Source: Chionomys nivalis (taxonomy: Eukaryota; Chordata; Mammalia; Rodentia; Cricetidae). Taken from it: a stretch of 64,000 nt of DNA. Within the stretch, counting starts at the first letter, position 1. Each line of letters begins with the position of its first letter. This document shows, one piece after another, positions 1 to 10,650 of the stretch. The notes under the pieces were generated by a model, which saw only the letters and a program-made list of their open reading frames with translations, had not been told where the DNA came from and searched no databases. The stretch is taken from NCBI RefSeq assembly GCF_950005125.1, contig NC_080098.1, forward strand, positions 32,361,679-32,425,678. Direction: 5' to 3'. Both the position numbers and the translations under genes were made by a program.

Positions 1-240
1 TTTTTAAAGCAAAAAGAAAAATAAAAGATGTCATCATGCTTATAATATATTCAGTAGTGAGGTATATTATGTCCATAATGCAAAGGAAGGGAAGAGAATA
101 AATGTGAGACAGCACCGTACTAGATGAAGTGGGATTCAGGTAAAATCAGGGAGGCAAGTATGTTCTATACAATAAGAGAATAATACAAGCAGATATAGTT
201 AACACACAATCCATCTGCAAATTATTCTTTCTTAAAATAC

Positions 241-385
241 ATGGTATGAGTTGTGCAGTTCTGTAATCCCAGCTACACAGAGGCTGCAGCAGGAACACTG
301 GAAGTTCAAGGACTGTCTATACCACAGACTTCCACGGCAGCCCAGGCAACCTAGAGTGACGCTGTCTCAATCGAAAATAATTTAT
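241..385 (+). mobile_element. Degenerate B1/B4-type SINE
   Basis: The stretch keeps the SINE core TGTAATCCCAGCTAC, then GGAAGTTCAAGG, and a GCTGTCTCAATCGAAAAT end. It is diverged, with no clear target-site duplication, so the insertion is old. Confidence 0.55.
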
Positions 386-390
386 CAGAT

Positions 391-1180
391 ATATAGGATA
401 TTTTAATAAAAAATTGAACTTTTGAGAATACTAAAATAAATATAATTATTATATAAGTATAATTATAAATATAATGGGAACTAAGCAGCAGAAATGCTTA
501 AAGTGATAGCATACATTCCTAGAAATTATTAAAATCAAGACTAAAAAGTAAAGCAAGCTACACCTCAGGAAAGCAGATGCAGAGATAAAATCAAGGACTT
601 CTTAGAGCTTTGTGAGCCATGTGACAGACAGCAGATGTGCTGTCACTCAAGTTACACCAGGTCTGGGAACGATCCCCGGTTATGGGAGTCAAAGTGGAAC
701 CCTGCCAACGGAGTGAAGGGAAGTGTGTGGCACATCTTGAAAGTGCCAAAACATTCAGCCTATTAAGACAAATATTTCATTCAAGTACAACTATTCAATT
801 ATTTCTGAGTAAAGAGGAATCTCAAAAGCTAATATAGTAGTGGAACTAAACCCAGACTTCACAAATCCTCAGCAAGCCCCCTACTGTTGAGCTACAGCCC
901 CACCCCTCAAGTGCCGCTTTGTCAGGCTCTGTGTTCGCTCATCTCACACACACTATGTGTTCTGTCTGTATACTAGCCATTCTTGCACTGTGGGCAAACA
1001 GCAATAGGCAGACAAGACAAAAACTCTAATCCAGTAAGTACCATTAATAACATGGCTTGATACAAGAAAAGAATGACAACTGGGCATTAGTCAACAAAAA
1101 GAAAACATCTTTGGACTCCGGTTTCTTAGGCGCCACACAAAAACTAGTGGATGTGGGGAAAACCAAATTCTGCAACCCAC
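391..1180. other. AT-rich single-copy stretch, no gene seen
   Basis: Nothing recognisable is present apart from an AT-rich block near 420-480 and a short tRNA-derived SINE scrap near 870-905 on the minus strand. A 66-codon frame at 637-837 has no supporting signals. Confidence 0.5.
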
Positions 1181-1181
1181 T

Positions 1182-1290
1182 CCTCTCTGAATGGGGTCAC
1201 TAGGTCCTGTCCCCAGCCCCAAGCCTCTCTGTGTGGGGATCACTAGGTCTCCATCCCCGGCCTCTCTGAGTAGGATCACTTGATCCCACA
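1182..1290. repeat. Short tandem array, about 40-bp unit, nearly three copies
   Basis: Three consecutive units begin with CCTCTCTG (at 1182, 1224 and 1261). They share a GGGGTCACTAGGTC-like middle and a CATCCCCGG-like end. Lengths are about 42, 37 and 30 bases, the last incomplete. It matches no SINE or L1 consensus that I know. Confidence 0.7.
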
Positions 1291-2080
1291 ATTATCTTTA
1301 GTTTACTAATGGTAATCTGTTCAAACATTGCTTACAAAATACATCATTCATTAACTATAAATTCCTCAAGATAATTCTTTAATTCAACTAAGAAAGAAAT
1401 TGTCTCATTTACTTTTACATCTAATGTTTTTCTAGATGCCTAGCAGATTGGCAAATATGCTAATCTTTCCATATAAAAGTATTAAATTCAACTTTTCCAG
1501 CTATGCTATGAGACCCTAGAGTAGGCCTTCATTTCAGAACGACAGGTCAGTGGATATGTAAAATCACCATGACGGTCTTTCCAATACACATGAGGAATGC
1601 AATACATTCCTTTCAGTAAAAGCTACATGGGAAACAGTTTCCAAGAGGCCTGTAGTTTAAAAGTAAGCAAAACATTTCAAGTAATTTTAATAAGCCCCCA
1701 GCTGATGCTGATATTGTCCTTAGAAATCCAGATTTACCACAATTCCCAGTCTATAGGTATACTCTCATCTCATCACAGCACTACACAAAAAGAACACAGC
1801 AAGCCAGGAAAAATTTAATAAGAAGCAAAATTAAATAACGCATCATTTGATGGCAAATGCATATGTATGAGGCTGCGCTGTAATGAGTAATAAAGCACAC
1901 TATGAGACAGCATGGATGGGGGCAGATAAAAGATGAAAGACCACAGTCAGCCTCTGCAGTGAAGGACCTCTTATTTACTTCTAGTATAGGTTTATGTGTG
2001 AGGGTTTTGTTTTGTTTTATTGCATAAAATAAATATTCAAATATTTATACTAGATATTACATTTAAAAATATATTACTTT
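1291..2080. other. AT-rich unique sequence, no feature seen
   Basis: No repeat family, exon pattern or promoter is apparent. A 73-codon frame at 1597-1818 has no splice or polyadenylation support. Confidence 0.45.
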
Positions 2081-2096
2081 AAAAAGTCATATTGCT

Positions 2097-2258
2097 AGCC
2101 GGGCGGTGGTGGCGCACGCCTTTAATCCCAGCACTCGGGAGGCAGAGGCAGGCGGATCTCTGTGAGTTCGAGGCCAGCCTGGTCTACAAGAGCTAGTTCC
2201 AGGACAGGAACCAAAAGCTATGGAGAAACCCTGTCTCAAAAAATTCAAAAAAAAAAAA
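2097..2258 (+). mobile_element. B1 SINE, young, full length
   Basis: The element runs from GCCGGGCGGTGGTGG through the CACTCGGGAGGCAGAGG core to a CCTGTCTCAAAA end and an A-rich tail. A near-perfect 15-base target duplication containing AAGTCATATTGCT lies on both sides (ending at 2096 and at 2273), showing a recent L1-mediated insertion. Confidence 0.95.
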
Positions 2259-2402
2259 AAAAGTCATATTGCTTCCGTGGTTTACACTGAATAAATATAT
2301 GAAACATCCTTATCTATTAGTGATTTCACTTTATGATTATATACTCTCACCATCCTTCAATTCATATATTAACTTTTGGTGAGGGTTTTTGTTGCTGTTG
2401 TT

Positions 2403-2533
2403 TAGGGGACAGGGTCTTACTCAGGAAGGCCTTGAACTCACTATATAGCCAAATATGAAGTTAACCTTCTAAATCTCCTACTTCCACCTCCTTATTCCTG
2501 GGATTATGGGTGCACAACACTATCCCCAGCTTT
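2403..2533 (-). mobile_element. Old B1-like SINE
   Basis: Read on the minus strand, it keeps degraded versions of the B1 core (plus-strand landmarks GACAGGGTCTTACTC, CCTTGAACTCACTATATAG and TTCCTGGGATTATGG). High divergence implies an early insertion. Confidence 0.7.
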
Positions 2534-2694
2534 AGTGTTTTTGTGTATTGTTATTCATAAAATACTTTCCTCCTCTTTGCATTTTAATAAGCATTAATGG
2601 AATGATGAAGAAATCTAGACATACTTTTTTTTATAGTTACTGTTTTAGTAAGTACTTCTACATCCAGATCAGAAAAATTTTAAATACTTTTGGG

Positions 2695-3516
2695 GAAGTT
2701 TTAGGTTGCTAACAGATTTCCCATACACTGCCTGTCCCTACGCAGGCACTACTGCCATCAATGCCTTACCAGGGTACTGACACTCGCTATAATCAATGGA
2801 CCTATACTGACAACACTGCCAAACTAAGTACATAGTTTAAGGTTTTGTGCATTCTAAAAGTCTTGGCATATGTTCAATAATAAGCGATCAAGATTGTGAC
2901 ATCACACACCATAATTTTGCTGCCTTAAAAAGTTCTCTGCGCTTCACCTATTACCGTCTCCTGCCCCTTTAACCTCTGGTGTTCCCACAATTTTGCCTCT
3001 TCCAGAATGACATGCGGTTGGAATCACACAGCCTTATTTTTATAGCTTGAGAGCTTCTGCCAACACTAAATAATATTCCAGTGGCTATATTAGTTACCCA
3101 TTCACCTACTAAAGGCTGCCATGAATGCATATAAGTTTCATAACCTATGGGTGAAAAGCTGCTACAAAAATCTACATGCAGATTTTTGTATGCAGATCAA
3201 TTTTGGCTCATTTGAGTAAACAGCAAAGGGTATGAAGGCTGAATTGTATACAAAAAGTATCTTTAGCTTTGTTAGTTTTGTAAAACATCAAAAGCTCTGC
3301 TCAATTGTCCTCCAAAGCAGGAGGATATCCATACTTGCATTCTCCCCAGCTAGGCAATAAAGCTCCTGCTGCCTCACAAACCTCCTGGCAGTCAGCGTCA
3401 GTACTGTAGATTTAGACAGTAGGCATGTAGTGATTGCTGATGTTTTGATTTTCTGTTTCCTAACAGTATTTGTTGGACATCTGTCATTTTTCTGTTTGTC
3501 ACCTTTTGGTTGCCTT
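2695..3516 (-). mobile_element. L1M-type LINE, 3' UTR portion (antisense)
   Basis: The plus strand reads as the reverse complement of an ancient mammal-wide L1 3' region. Landmarks include TTTTGCCTCTTCCAGAATGA, TTGGAATCACACAG, AATAATATTCCAGTGGC, CCATTCACCTAC and TTGTCCTCCAAAGCAGG. It is heavily mutated and interrupted by rodent SINEs, as expected for an insertion predating rodents. The same L1 resumes near 4238. Confidence 0.8.
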
Positions 3517-3552
3517 CTTAACTGGATTTTTCTTTTATAAAAAATAATTTAA

Positions 3553-3702
3553 GCCGGGCGGTGGTGGCGCACGCCTTTAATCCCAGCACTAGGGAGGCAG
3601 AGGCAGGCGGATCTCTGTGAGTTCGAGACCAGCCTGGTCTACAAGAGCTAGTTCCAGGACAGGCTCCAAAACCACAGAGAAACCCTGTCTCGAAAAACCA
3701 AA
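3553..3702 (+). mobile_element. B1 SINE nested in the B2 tail
   Basis: A typical cricetid B1 (GCCGGGCGGTGGTGG head, CTCCAAAACCACAGAG and CTGTCTCGAAAAACC end) lies in plus orientation inside the A/T-rich tail of the minus-strand B2. The B1 is therefore younger than the B2. Confidence 0.93.

Positions 3703-3703
<1 letters not shown>

Positions 3704-3753
<50 letters not shown>
3704..3753. repeat. (TAA)n microsatellite, about 17 units
   Basis: Uninterrupted AAT/TAA trinucleotides follow the B1 tail and probably grew from it. In frames they give poly-Ile or poly-Tyr/Leu pseudo-proteins, which are not real genes. Confidence 0.97.
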
Positions 3754-3975
3754 TTATTTTTATTTTGTGTGCATTGGTGTTTTGCATGCATGTATGTCTG
3801 TGTGAGAGTGTTGGATCCTGGAGTTACAAACAGTTGTGAGCTGCGATGTTGGTGCTGGAAATTGAACCCAGGTCCTCTAAAAGTCAGTGCTCCCAACCAC
3901 TGAACCATCTCTCCAGCCCCCTTAACTGGGTTTTCTTATTGTAGACTTTATGTATTATTTTTGTATTACAGTATC

Positions 3976-4236
3976 TGATGGGTGCAGATACATGTGCAAG
4001 CCAAAAAACAACCTGGGGTACCAGTTCTCAAGAGCATTGTCCACCTTGAGAAAGTATCTCTCACTAACTTGAAACTCGCCCAGATTAGGCTGGCTGGCCA
4101 GTGAGTCCCAGGGACCACTTGTCTCCATCTCCCCAGCACTGGGATTATAAGCACATGCCACCACAGCTGGAGTCAGTCCGGGGATCAAACTCACATTCTA
4201 GAACACTTACCTATGACTAGGCTACCTACCCAGCCC
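3976..4236 (-). mobile_element. B3/RSINE-type SINE, degenerate
   Basis: Plus-strand landmarks GCTGGCTGGCCAGTGAGTC, CAGCACTGGGATTATAAGC and a final CTACCTACCCAGCCC are the reverse of a B3-type composite. It sits inside the ancient L1M. Confidence 0.7.
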
Positions 4237-4237
4237 T

Positions 4238-5062
4238 TTGCATATGTGATTAAAAGGCATCAAAGGCATCTTTTGAAAACATTTTCTCAGCGTCTGTAGC
4301 ATATGTTCTTATTCTCTATACATCTCTCACTGACAAACACACGGCAATCTAAAGTCCTGCTTATTCTCTTTTCATTGGCAGTGTCTTTGGTGTTGTAGCT
4401 ACAGTGGTACCAACAGAACAGGATCACGGACGTTCTGTTGTCTCGCAAAGTTTAGCAATTCTACATTTGGCATTGAGAATTATGATCCATTTGCAATTAT
4501 TTCCAGTAATGCCATTTAAATTCACCTTTATAATCAAATGTTCATTCTATTGCAGCATGGCCTTGACTCCTTGGCTGATGTTCAGGTCTGTTTCTTAGTT
4601 CTCCATGCTATTCCATGGTCAGTTCTTTCTACATCACACTGATTGCAACATCTTCATACTAAGATTCAGGTTGGCAACTATCAACATTTTTCACTTTGAT
4701 CTTCTAGATCTTTTGCCTTTCCTCCTCAATTTCAGGATGAGTTTGTTGGGATCCATGTACTAAGTCGCTCAGTTTTGACTGATGCACTAAAACTACAGAT
4801 CAGACAGAGGTGGCATTAGTCTTCCTAGCCATGAGTTATCTTTACGTTAATTATCTAACATCAGAGTTCTGTAGTCTTCATCATATAGACCTTGAACATA
4901 CATTGTTAGATTTCTATCTAAACATTTCATTTTGTGCATGTTAATGTAAACTGCAATATGTTTTATCTCAAATTATATTGTCCATTGCTGATACATAAGA
5001 AATTTTTATACATTAATCTTATATCTTGACCTTACCAGGACATTTCCTCTATGGCTTCTTTT
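4238..5062 (-). mobile_element. L1M-type LINE, ORF2 3' portion (antisense)
   Basis: Continuation of the old L1 seen at 2695. Antisense ORF2 landmarks are visible, including GTGTCTTTGGTGTTGTAGC, TCTGTAGTCTTCATCATATAG and ATTTCATTTTGTGCATGTTA. Many stops and indels leave it inactive. Confidence 0.75.
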
Positions 5063-5680
5063 AAGATATTTTGATGTGTTCTATGCTTGAAGCACATTCC
5101 TTGGTGTGGGTCTTGTGACATTATCCCTATTACTGTTCCTTGAACTTCAGTGTCTTGACATGGCAAAATTCTGCAGGAAGTATTACCTCAAATACTGTTT
5201 CAAGTTCTTTTTCCTTCCTATATTACCATCATACATAAATTACATCTTTTGGAGATGCCCACAGCTACTGAATGTCCTATTACCATATTTTTCTTTTGCT
5301 TTTTCAGTTCAATAATTCTTCCATGTTCTCAAACTCAGAGATAATTTCCTTAGCCCTGCCCATTACAGATAAAGTCCTCAGAGTTCTTCATTTCTGCTAC
5401 ACTGCTTATCTCCAGCACTTTCTATTCTTTCTTAGGACGTTAGACTCTGCGTACATCATCCACTCATTATTACATGCTGCCTGCTTTTTGCCCTCAGCAT
5501 TTTAACTGTAGTTTTTAATAATGCACTATCTGATTATTATCCAATATTCTTATTACACTGACCCATGTTCTGATGTTTGCTCAGTCTCTTCAAACCTTTT
5601 GGAAAACCTTATGGTTTTTGTTTATATGGAAAAATGGACAGGATGTACTGAACAAATGGAACCTCATGTAGTTGAGGACA
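5063..5680. other. T-rich sequence of uncertain, possibly ancient-repeat, origin
   Basis: The wording resembles antisense of an old LINE-like repeat (for example TTGAACTTCAGTGTCTTGAC), but I cannot place it in a family. Overlapping 69- and 77-codon frames here look fortuitous. Confidence 0.35.
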
Positions 5681-5704
5681 TGGGGCGGAGTGCTTTCAAT
5701 CCGA

Positions 5705-5712
5705 TGACGTCA
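5705..5712. promoter_or_regulatory. Perfect CRE palindrome TGACGTCA
   Basis: The full CREB/ATF palindrome occurs once, next to a GGGGCGGAG GC-box-like hexamer at about 5682. A consensus splice donor TTTAG|GTAAGT follows at 5725/5726 on the plus strand. Without a CpG island or downstream exon the function is unproven. Confidence 0.4.
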
Positions 5713-5895
5713 CGGCAGCCTTTAGGTAAGTCTGACTGGATTGTCAGTGTCACCAGCACTTTGGGGTTTCTCCCCTCGCATGACACAGGTTGTGAGAAGG
5801 AACTGAAACTGGCCATTTCTTCCCCCAGCTTGGCTCACACAAACGAGCCTCAATTTCACAGACAGATCTTACTAAGAATGGAGCACTCTGTTGAA

Positions 5896-6053
5896 CAATG
5901 GTGGCGCACACCTTTAATCCTAGCACTTGGGAGGCAGAGGCAGGTGGATCTCTGAGAGTTCAAAGTCAGCCTGGTCTGCAGAGCAAGTTCCAGGACAGCC
6001 GGGGCTACACTGAGAAAGTCTGTCTCAAAAAACAAAACAAAACAAAAAATAAA
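5896..6053 (+). mobile_element. B1 SINE with target duplication
   Basis: The B1 lacks its first bases, beginning near GGTGGCGCACACC, and ends in an AACAAAACAAAAC tail. A 17-base target duplication (AAGAATGRAGCACTCTG) lies at 5874-5890 and 6054-6070. Confidence 0.92.
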
Positions 6054-6070
6054 AAGAATGAAGCACTCTG

Positions 6071-6754
6071 GAAGATCTGATAACCTCTTTCCTCCTGCCT
6101 AACTCTGCCCAAAGCACAGGGCATTTCTCTGATACTCACTGTGAGATCCTGGCTAAGGTAAAATTCAGACACATAAGGAAGCCATTTTCTGAGTTTCCCC
6201 CCAGTCTTCCCCTCTCCTTCAGTCCTGCCCATAGGCTTCAGCTCTAGGAAGCCGTGGCTCTTTCTGCCAGCCTATCTCAATTTTCTATGGAGTAGTTTGC
6301 CCCTCGTGGCCGCACTTCTTTGAAAGATCAAGAAAAGATTGATTTCTCTTACTTTTGCTTTTCCTTATCTTTTTAAACTTGTTATCAACATAGAATGATG
6401 CCAATGCCAACTGGAAACAGTGGAATTTCTTTCTGAAAATGATTGTAAATGTGATAATGTGATGTTTTAACAAAGACGAAGCCAAATGAATTAGCATGGC
6501 TAGCTGAAAATTTTCTCTGTTCTACAACAAAATGTGATATTTCTAAATATATATTAAATTGTGAGGAATACTAGAATTAGTTTCTTGACTTTGTTTAGCC
6601 TGTTGTTAATGCCTCACAATTGTCATTATTAAAACTTGTATGCGAGCTACATATATGAAATTATAAATACATTGTCGAATCCTACATAATTATCTTACAT
6701 GTACTACCTGTCCAAAAATATCAGTTTTGAATTTCTTATTTAATTTAGTCTTGG
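6071..6754. other. Unique AT-rich DNA, no feature seen
   Basis: No exon, promoter or repeat signature stands out; 70- to 75-codon minus frames here are unsupported. Confidence 0.45.
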
Positions 6755-6835
6755 GGTTTTCTGAAATGGGATCTTGTTTTACAGCCCCGGGTGGCCTAGA
6801 ACCTGTGGTCCTCCTGCCTCAGCCTCCCACATGGA
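6755..6835 (-). mobile_element. B1-like SINE fragment
   Basis: The degraded reverse-complement core (GGGATCTTGTTTTACAG, CTCCTGCCTCAGCCTCCC) is visible, but only about half an element remains. Confidence 0.5.
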
Positions 6836-6944
6836 CTGCTTTAGTACAGCTCCTTTATGCTTTCACTATGTCACTGATCAGCCTTAGCATAAATGACTCC
6901 TGGGTGGGCACTCCTCCCTGGGTAATTCATTTTGATATGTTACA

Positions 6945-7100
6945 ATGAGCCTGTGGCTGCCAGGAGCTAGGTGTGAGGGGATGGAGAGCTTCTGCTTAGT
7001 GAGTTGTGGGTTGGCGGTGGGACAACTGCACAGTACTACAAATGCATTTACGCTGAACTATGTACTTTAAATGGTTAAGATGGCAAACAAGACAAAGAAA
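6945..7100 (+). mobile_element. L1M 3' end fragment
   Basis: It reads GTGGCTGCCAGGAGCTAGG, then GGACAACTGCACAGTAC, then CTGAACTATGTACTTTAAAT, matching the mammal-wide L1M terminal UTR in plus orientation. Confidence 0.6.
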
Positions 7101-7984
7101 GCATAAACTTAATTCATAATGATAATAAAGATTTATTACTAGGTCTTAAGAGGAGTAAATCTCAAATACTCCACTAACAACCTCCAAAATGATCAGATGG
7201 CATCATTCCCTGTGTGTGAGCAGCTGGTGTGGAAGAACACAAAGAACACAGAGTGGATGCCCTGCTGCTTCTTTGCCTGCACTTTAGATTGAAAACTACA
7301 TCAACACTAAGCAATGTGTGGACCAAGGCTCCTGACAACAAAAGAAGCCATACAAGTCTTCCAAAGTTGTTTGTCTCTAATATCTCACTTTTAACTCTGC
7401 TAGTTTGAGTCTGTTTTCCACGCTGCCAGCACAACAGCACGGCTAATTCAGTTTTGGTTCATTGTTCTGGTCCAAGTAGAGGGCCTGTACTTAGAGACTG
7501 TTTCTGGTAGGAGAGTTCCTTGGCAGTGCTAAGCATGACTGGATGACCATGAGCTGAGTGAACTAGTAGCCCCACATATGCATGTGAAGTCTCTCTCTTC
7601 CTATAAACCCACCAGTATTTAACCCACCAAGGGCCCAACTCTGAGGATTTTACCCACAAGCTCCACTTCTAAAGAATTAAGTTTCTCCCTTTTAAAGATA
7701 AGTATCAAGTTCCAAAATGAGTTTCATAAAATCATTTTCTGATATCAGATTGCAGCAACTTGTATGTCCAAAGGATGTGTCCAGACTAAGACTAATTTGT
7801 AAAACAAAATGACAAATTAGAAAACTGACAATCTTTTCTTTTTCAAAACAGATTTGGTGAGCTATAAACACACGAACCATTGAACTGACAAATGTGAAAT
7901 GGACAGCACAGTGGGGCAGGGTGAATGTAACAAAGGTGTTCACAAGTGTGTGTCTTCCGCATCTGTTTCACCTGTTTCCCCAGT
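7101..7984. other. Unique DNA, no gene seen
   Basis: Several 66- to 88-codon minus frames overlap here without splice or poly(A) signals. The last 130 bases may already belong to the antisense L1M that follows. Confidence 0.4.
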
Positions 7985-8625
7985 CCACCTTACGGGATGC
8001 ATCAGATCTTCAGTTCCTTTCATACCTGCCCCGCACTCCTCTGAACAAAGGTGTTGCTCTTTGTTCATCCATTCAAACTATTGATGGACACAGGCGGTCC
8101 CTAACATCTAGCTGACATCAACACTGGCAGATAAGTGTGTGCTTTCAATTCCTCTGGGCATGTGCCCAGAAGAGAAACTAAATCACACAGTAAATCTGTT
8201 TAACCTGTGCAGCAATCAGAAGATGGCTTTCTATAGCAGCTGAACCACTGCACCCTGATCAGCAAGGTAAACAGTGCAATTTCTCCACGTCTTTACAAAC
8301 ATGGGATTTTTTTCTTCTTATTTTTAGATTACAGCCATTTTGGTAGGTACAAATAGTCCATCACTATGGTTGTATTTATCAATTTGCTAATGACTGGTGA
8401 TGTTGAACAGCTTTTCATATTTTGTTGATTTTTGCTATTCATTTTCTTGGTAGGAATATCCTTCAAATCCTTTGTCCATTTTAACTATTTAGCTGGTGCA
8501 TGGGGAGCATTATATATTCCAGGTATTAACCCATCTTCAGAGGCTCAAGTTTTACAGTTTCATCCTTTCTACATGCTGCCTTTACCATTTATGTTTATCC
8601 ATCATGATGTTCTCTCTTTCTCTCT
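7985..8625 (-). mobile_element. L1M-type LINE 3' region (antisense), second copy
   Basis: Landmarks such as TTTGTTCATCCATTCAAAC, TATTGATGGACACAGG and GTGATGTTGAACAGCTTTTC are antisense L1M 3' UTR. This is separate from the L1M at 2.7-5.1 kb. Confidence 0.65.
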
Positions 8626-8639
8626 TTCTTCCTCCCTCC

Positions 8640-8748
8640 TCTAAGACAGGCTCTTAGTATGTAGCCCAGGCTCGGCCTTAGGATTTTTCAATCTTCCTGC
8701 CTCAACTCTCCATGTGCTGGGATTACGGGCATGCTTTTTTTTTTTTAA
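8640..8748 (-). mobile_element. Old B1-like SINE in the L1M
   Basis: Reverse-complement B1 words (AAGACAGGCTCTTAGTATG, TGTGCTGGGATTACGGGCAT) precede a short T-run; it lies between two L1M pieces. Confidence 0.65.
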
Positions 8749-8814
8749 AGTAATGTCCTTTAATACACAGAAATATTTTGATTTTTGCTGAATCAGAATT
8801 TATTTCTTTAGTTG

Positions 8815-8990
8815 GTCATGTTTTGGTGTCTTATCTAAGACTTTTCTAAATAGTCAAAAGTAAGAAAAAAATAATTTAGCATTTCTCAAGAGTTTTCATA
8901 TTCTGGCTCTTTTATTAAGGTCATTGGCTCATTTCGCATTAGATTTTCAACTTCTTTTAAAGTGTGGCCATCAAGAAACACCTGCTAACA
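8815..8990 (-). mobile_element. L1M ORF2 fragment (antisense)
   Basis: TTTTGGTGTCTTATCTAAGAC and CATTGGCTCATTTCGCATTA-type wording continues the antisense L1 seen just upstream. Confidence 0.5.
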
Positions 8991-9509
8991 GACTGCTTTT
9001 CATAACTGAGTAGACCTGGCACCCTTGTCCATGGATGTGTAGGGCAGCTACTCTAGACTGGCTGTCATGGTTGCTACAGTGATCAACAGTGATATTCACC
9101 CCACAGCTCTACCTGTCTCAAGCATCAATAGGACTACAGTTCCCTACTGCTGCAGTGAAACTGTGTCATGTGTTGTAGATTAGTGAGGTGGTGTGGGCTG
9201 GATTAGATGAGGTCAACTGTCCCAGATTAGGAGAGACCACATGGGCTAGATTAGGCAAAGGGAAGTAAAAGTGATTTATGCCACTTCCACTTATAAAGAT
9301 TTAAGATTCTCATATAAGTTTTCATTATACCATAATGCCATGCATGGGTGAGGGTGAGGTCTCTGACGGTAGCTGCATGCTCATCCTGCATGTCAGAGAG
9401 GACAGAGCACAGCAGAGCTGAAGCTGAACTGTGACATCTAATATGTGCACGAATCACTGCGGGAAGCCACTGATTTCTGAAGCTACTTATGAAAACTATC
9501 ATAAAATGT
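8991..9509. other. Unique DNA, no gene seen
   Basis: A TGGATTAGATGA/TAGATTAGGCA theme recurs two or three times around 9180-9260, suggesting a small local duplication. Nothing else stands out. Confidence 0.4.
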
Positions 9510-9745
9510 TAAAGAAATGTGTCCCTTATTCTGAATATTTGGGGCCAAATGCATTTCAGATGTTTTCAGATTAGGGGAGATCCGCATTTACATAATCATG
9601 AGATATCTCAGGATGGGCTCAATTCCAAGCATGAAATCCAGGAAGGTTTCATGCACACTTTAAAAGCATCCCAAAGGTAATCTTCTACGATATTTTTAGT
9701 ATGTCGCTTTTGACTTTAGCTCATTACATAAAGGCAGGAGTGGTG
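9510..9745. mobile_element. Ancient mammal-wide interspersed repeat, family not assigned
   Basis: The order of TCCCTTATTCTGAATATTTGG, GCATTTCAGATGTTTTCAGATT, CATAATCATGAGATATCTCAGG and GGTTTCATGCACACTTTAAAAG follows a known mammalian repeat with a CCAAAATCTGAAAAATCCG-type head. I cannot give the family name with confidence. Confidence 0.5.
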
Positions 9746-10484
9746 TTTCTTGTCCACTGGTGGCTTAAGAATGCTGTGTGCTGTGTGAACTGGTAACTGA
9801 AAGATGGGGAAGTGTATGTGGAAAAGAACTCAGCATGTCGGAGGCACAGAAAGGCTGGAAGAGATGCAGTGAAGAAAAGCAGAATGGAAACAGGAAGAGG
9901 CACTAAGAATAGATAAAACCCGAGCTAAACAGCAAGCAGTTTGATTTCGATGCATAGGAACTGGAAGCTGTCACACTGGGCTGGCCAGCGGGCCAGGAAA
10001 GGACAAGTATAGAATACAGAGCGTGAATCGTTGGCAGTCCTTTCTAACACCAAAATCTAGACGCCTGGATTCATGCTCTGGCACGAGACCGAAAAATCCA
10101 AATGATTTCCTACCTGGAAAACCAAATGGCTCCAGAGAAAGGACCTTCAGACACTGACATCTGAAGGACGCTAAGGGAAATACCACCGGGTACCTGACGC
10201 CCCTATGATGCCCCTACACAAGACCTGTAGTTAGCTCTCTAGTGCCTCTGCATTAAGTATGGAAAGGCAACAAGCATCATTAGATGTTCAGAGGTAGCTT
10301 CTCAACAAGAAAGAGGTCACATCAAGCAAAACAAATGGAAGCAGGACTCAAATCAGAAAATACTAGTAAAGACTTTTAGACTATAACTTAGTATCACCCA
10401 AAAATAAGAAACAGAATTGTATCTGTGAGCTGTAAACAGGATAACGCAAACAAAATGCTAATGAAATGTTAAGATAATGCTGAG
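9746..10484. other. Unique DNA with one weak minus-strand exon candidate
   Basis: On the minus strand 10160-10114 forms a 47-base segment with a CCTTCAG acceptor before it and a CCAG|GTAGGA donor after it. This is noted as a hypothesis only; no other exon of a gene was found. Confidence 0.3.
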
Positions 10485-10650
10485 TCTGGGGCTAGAGAAA
10501 CCAGCTGCTCTTCCGGGAGGTCCTGAGTTCAATTCCCAGCAACCACATAGTGGCTCACAGCCATCTACAGTGAGATCTGATGCCTCTCCTGACATGCAGA
10601 TATACATGCAGATAGAACACTCATAAACATAAAACAAATATTTTTTAAAA
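10485..10650 (+). mobile_element. B2 SINE, left arm of an inverted pair
   Basis: It starts GGGGCTAGAGAAACCAGC and keeps GTCCTGAGTTCAATTCCCAG, CAACCACATAGTGGCTCAC and an A-rich end. A second B2 in the opposite orientation starts at its tail. Confidence 0.9.

Larger units (their letters stand above)
3517..3936 (-). mobile_element. B2-family SINE (outer) flanked by target duplication
   Basis: The minus strand carries a B2: the plus strand ends in AACCATCTCTCCAGCCCC, the reverse of the B2 head. The CTTAACTGG-type target duplication occurs at 3517 and 3921 (about 16 bases with mismatches). Its A-rich tail, at the left, was later hit by the B1 at 3553. Confidence 0.85.

Noticed and set aside
3518..3908. 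Poly-Tyr, poly-Ile and poly-Leu frames
   Set aside because: They translate the (TAA)n run and the B1/B2 SINEs.
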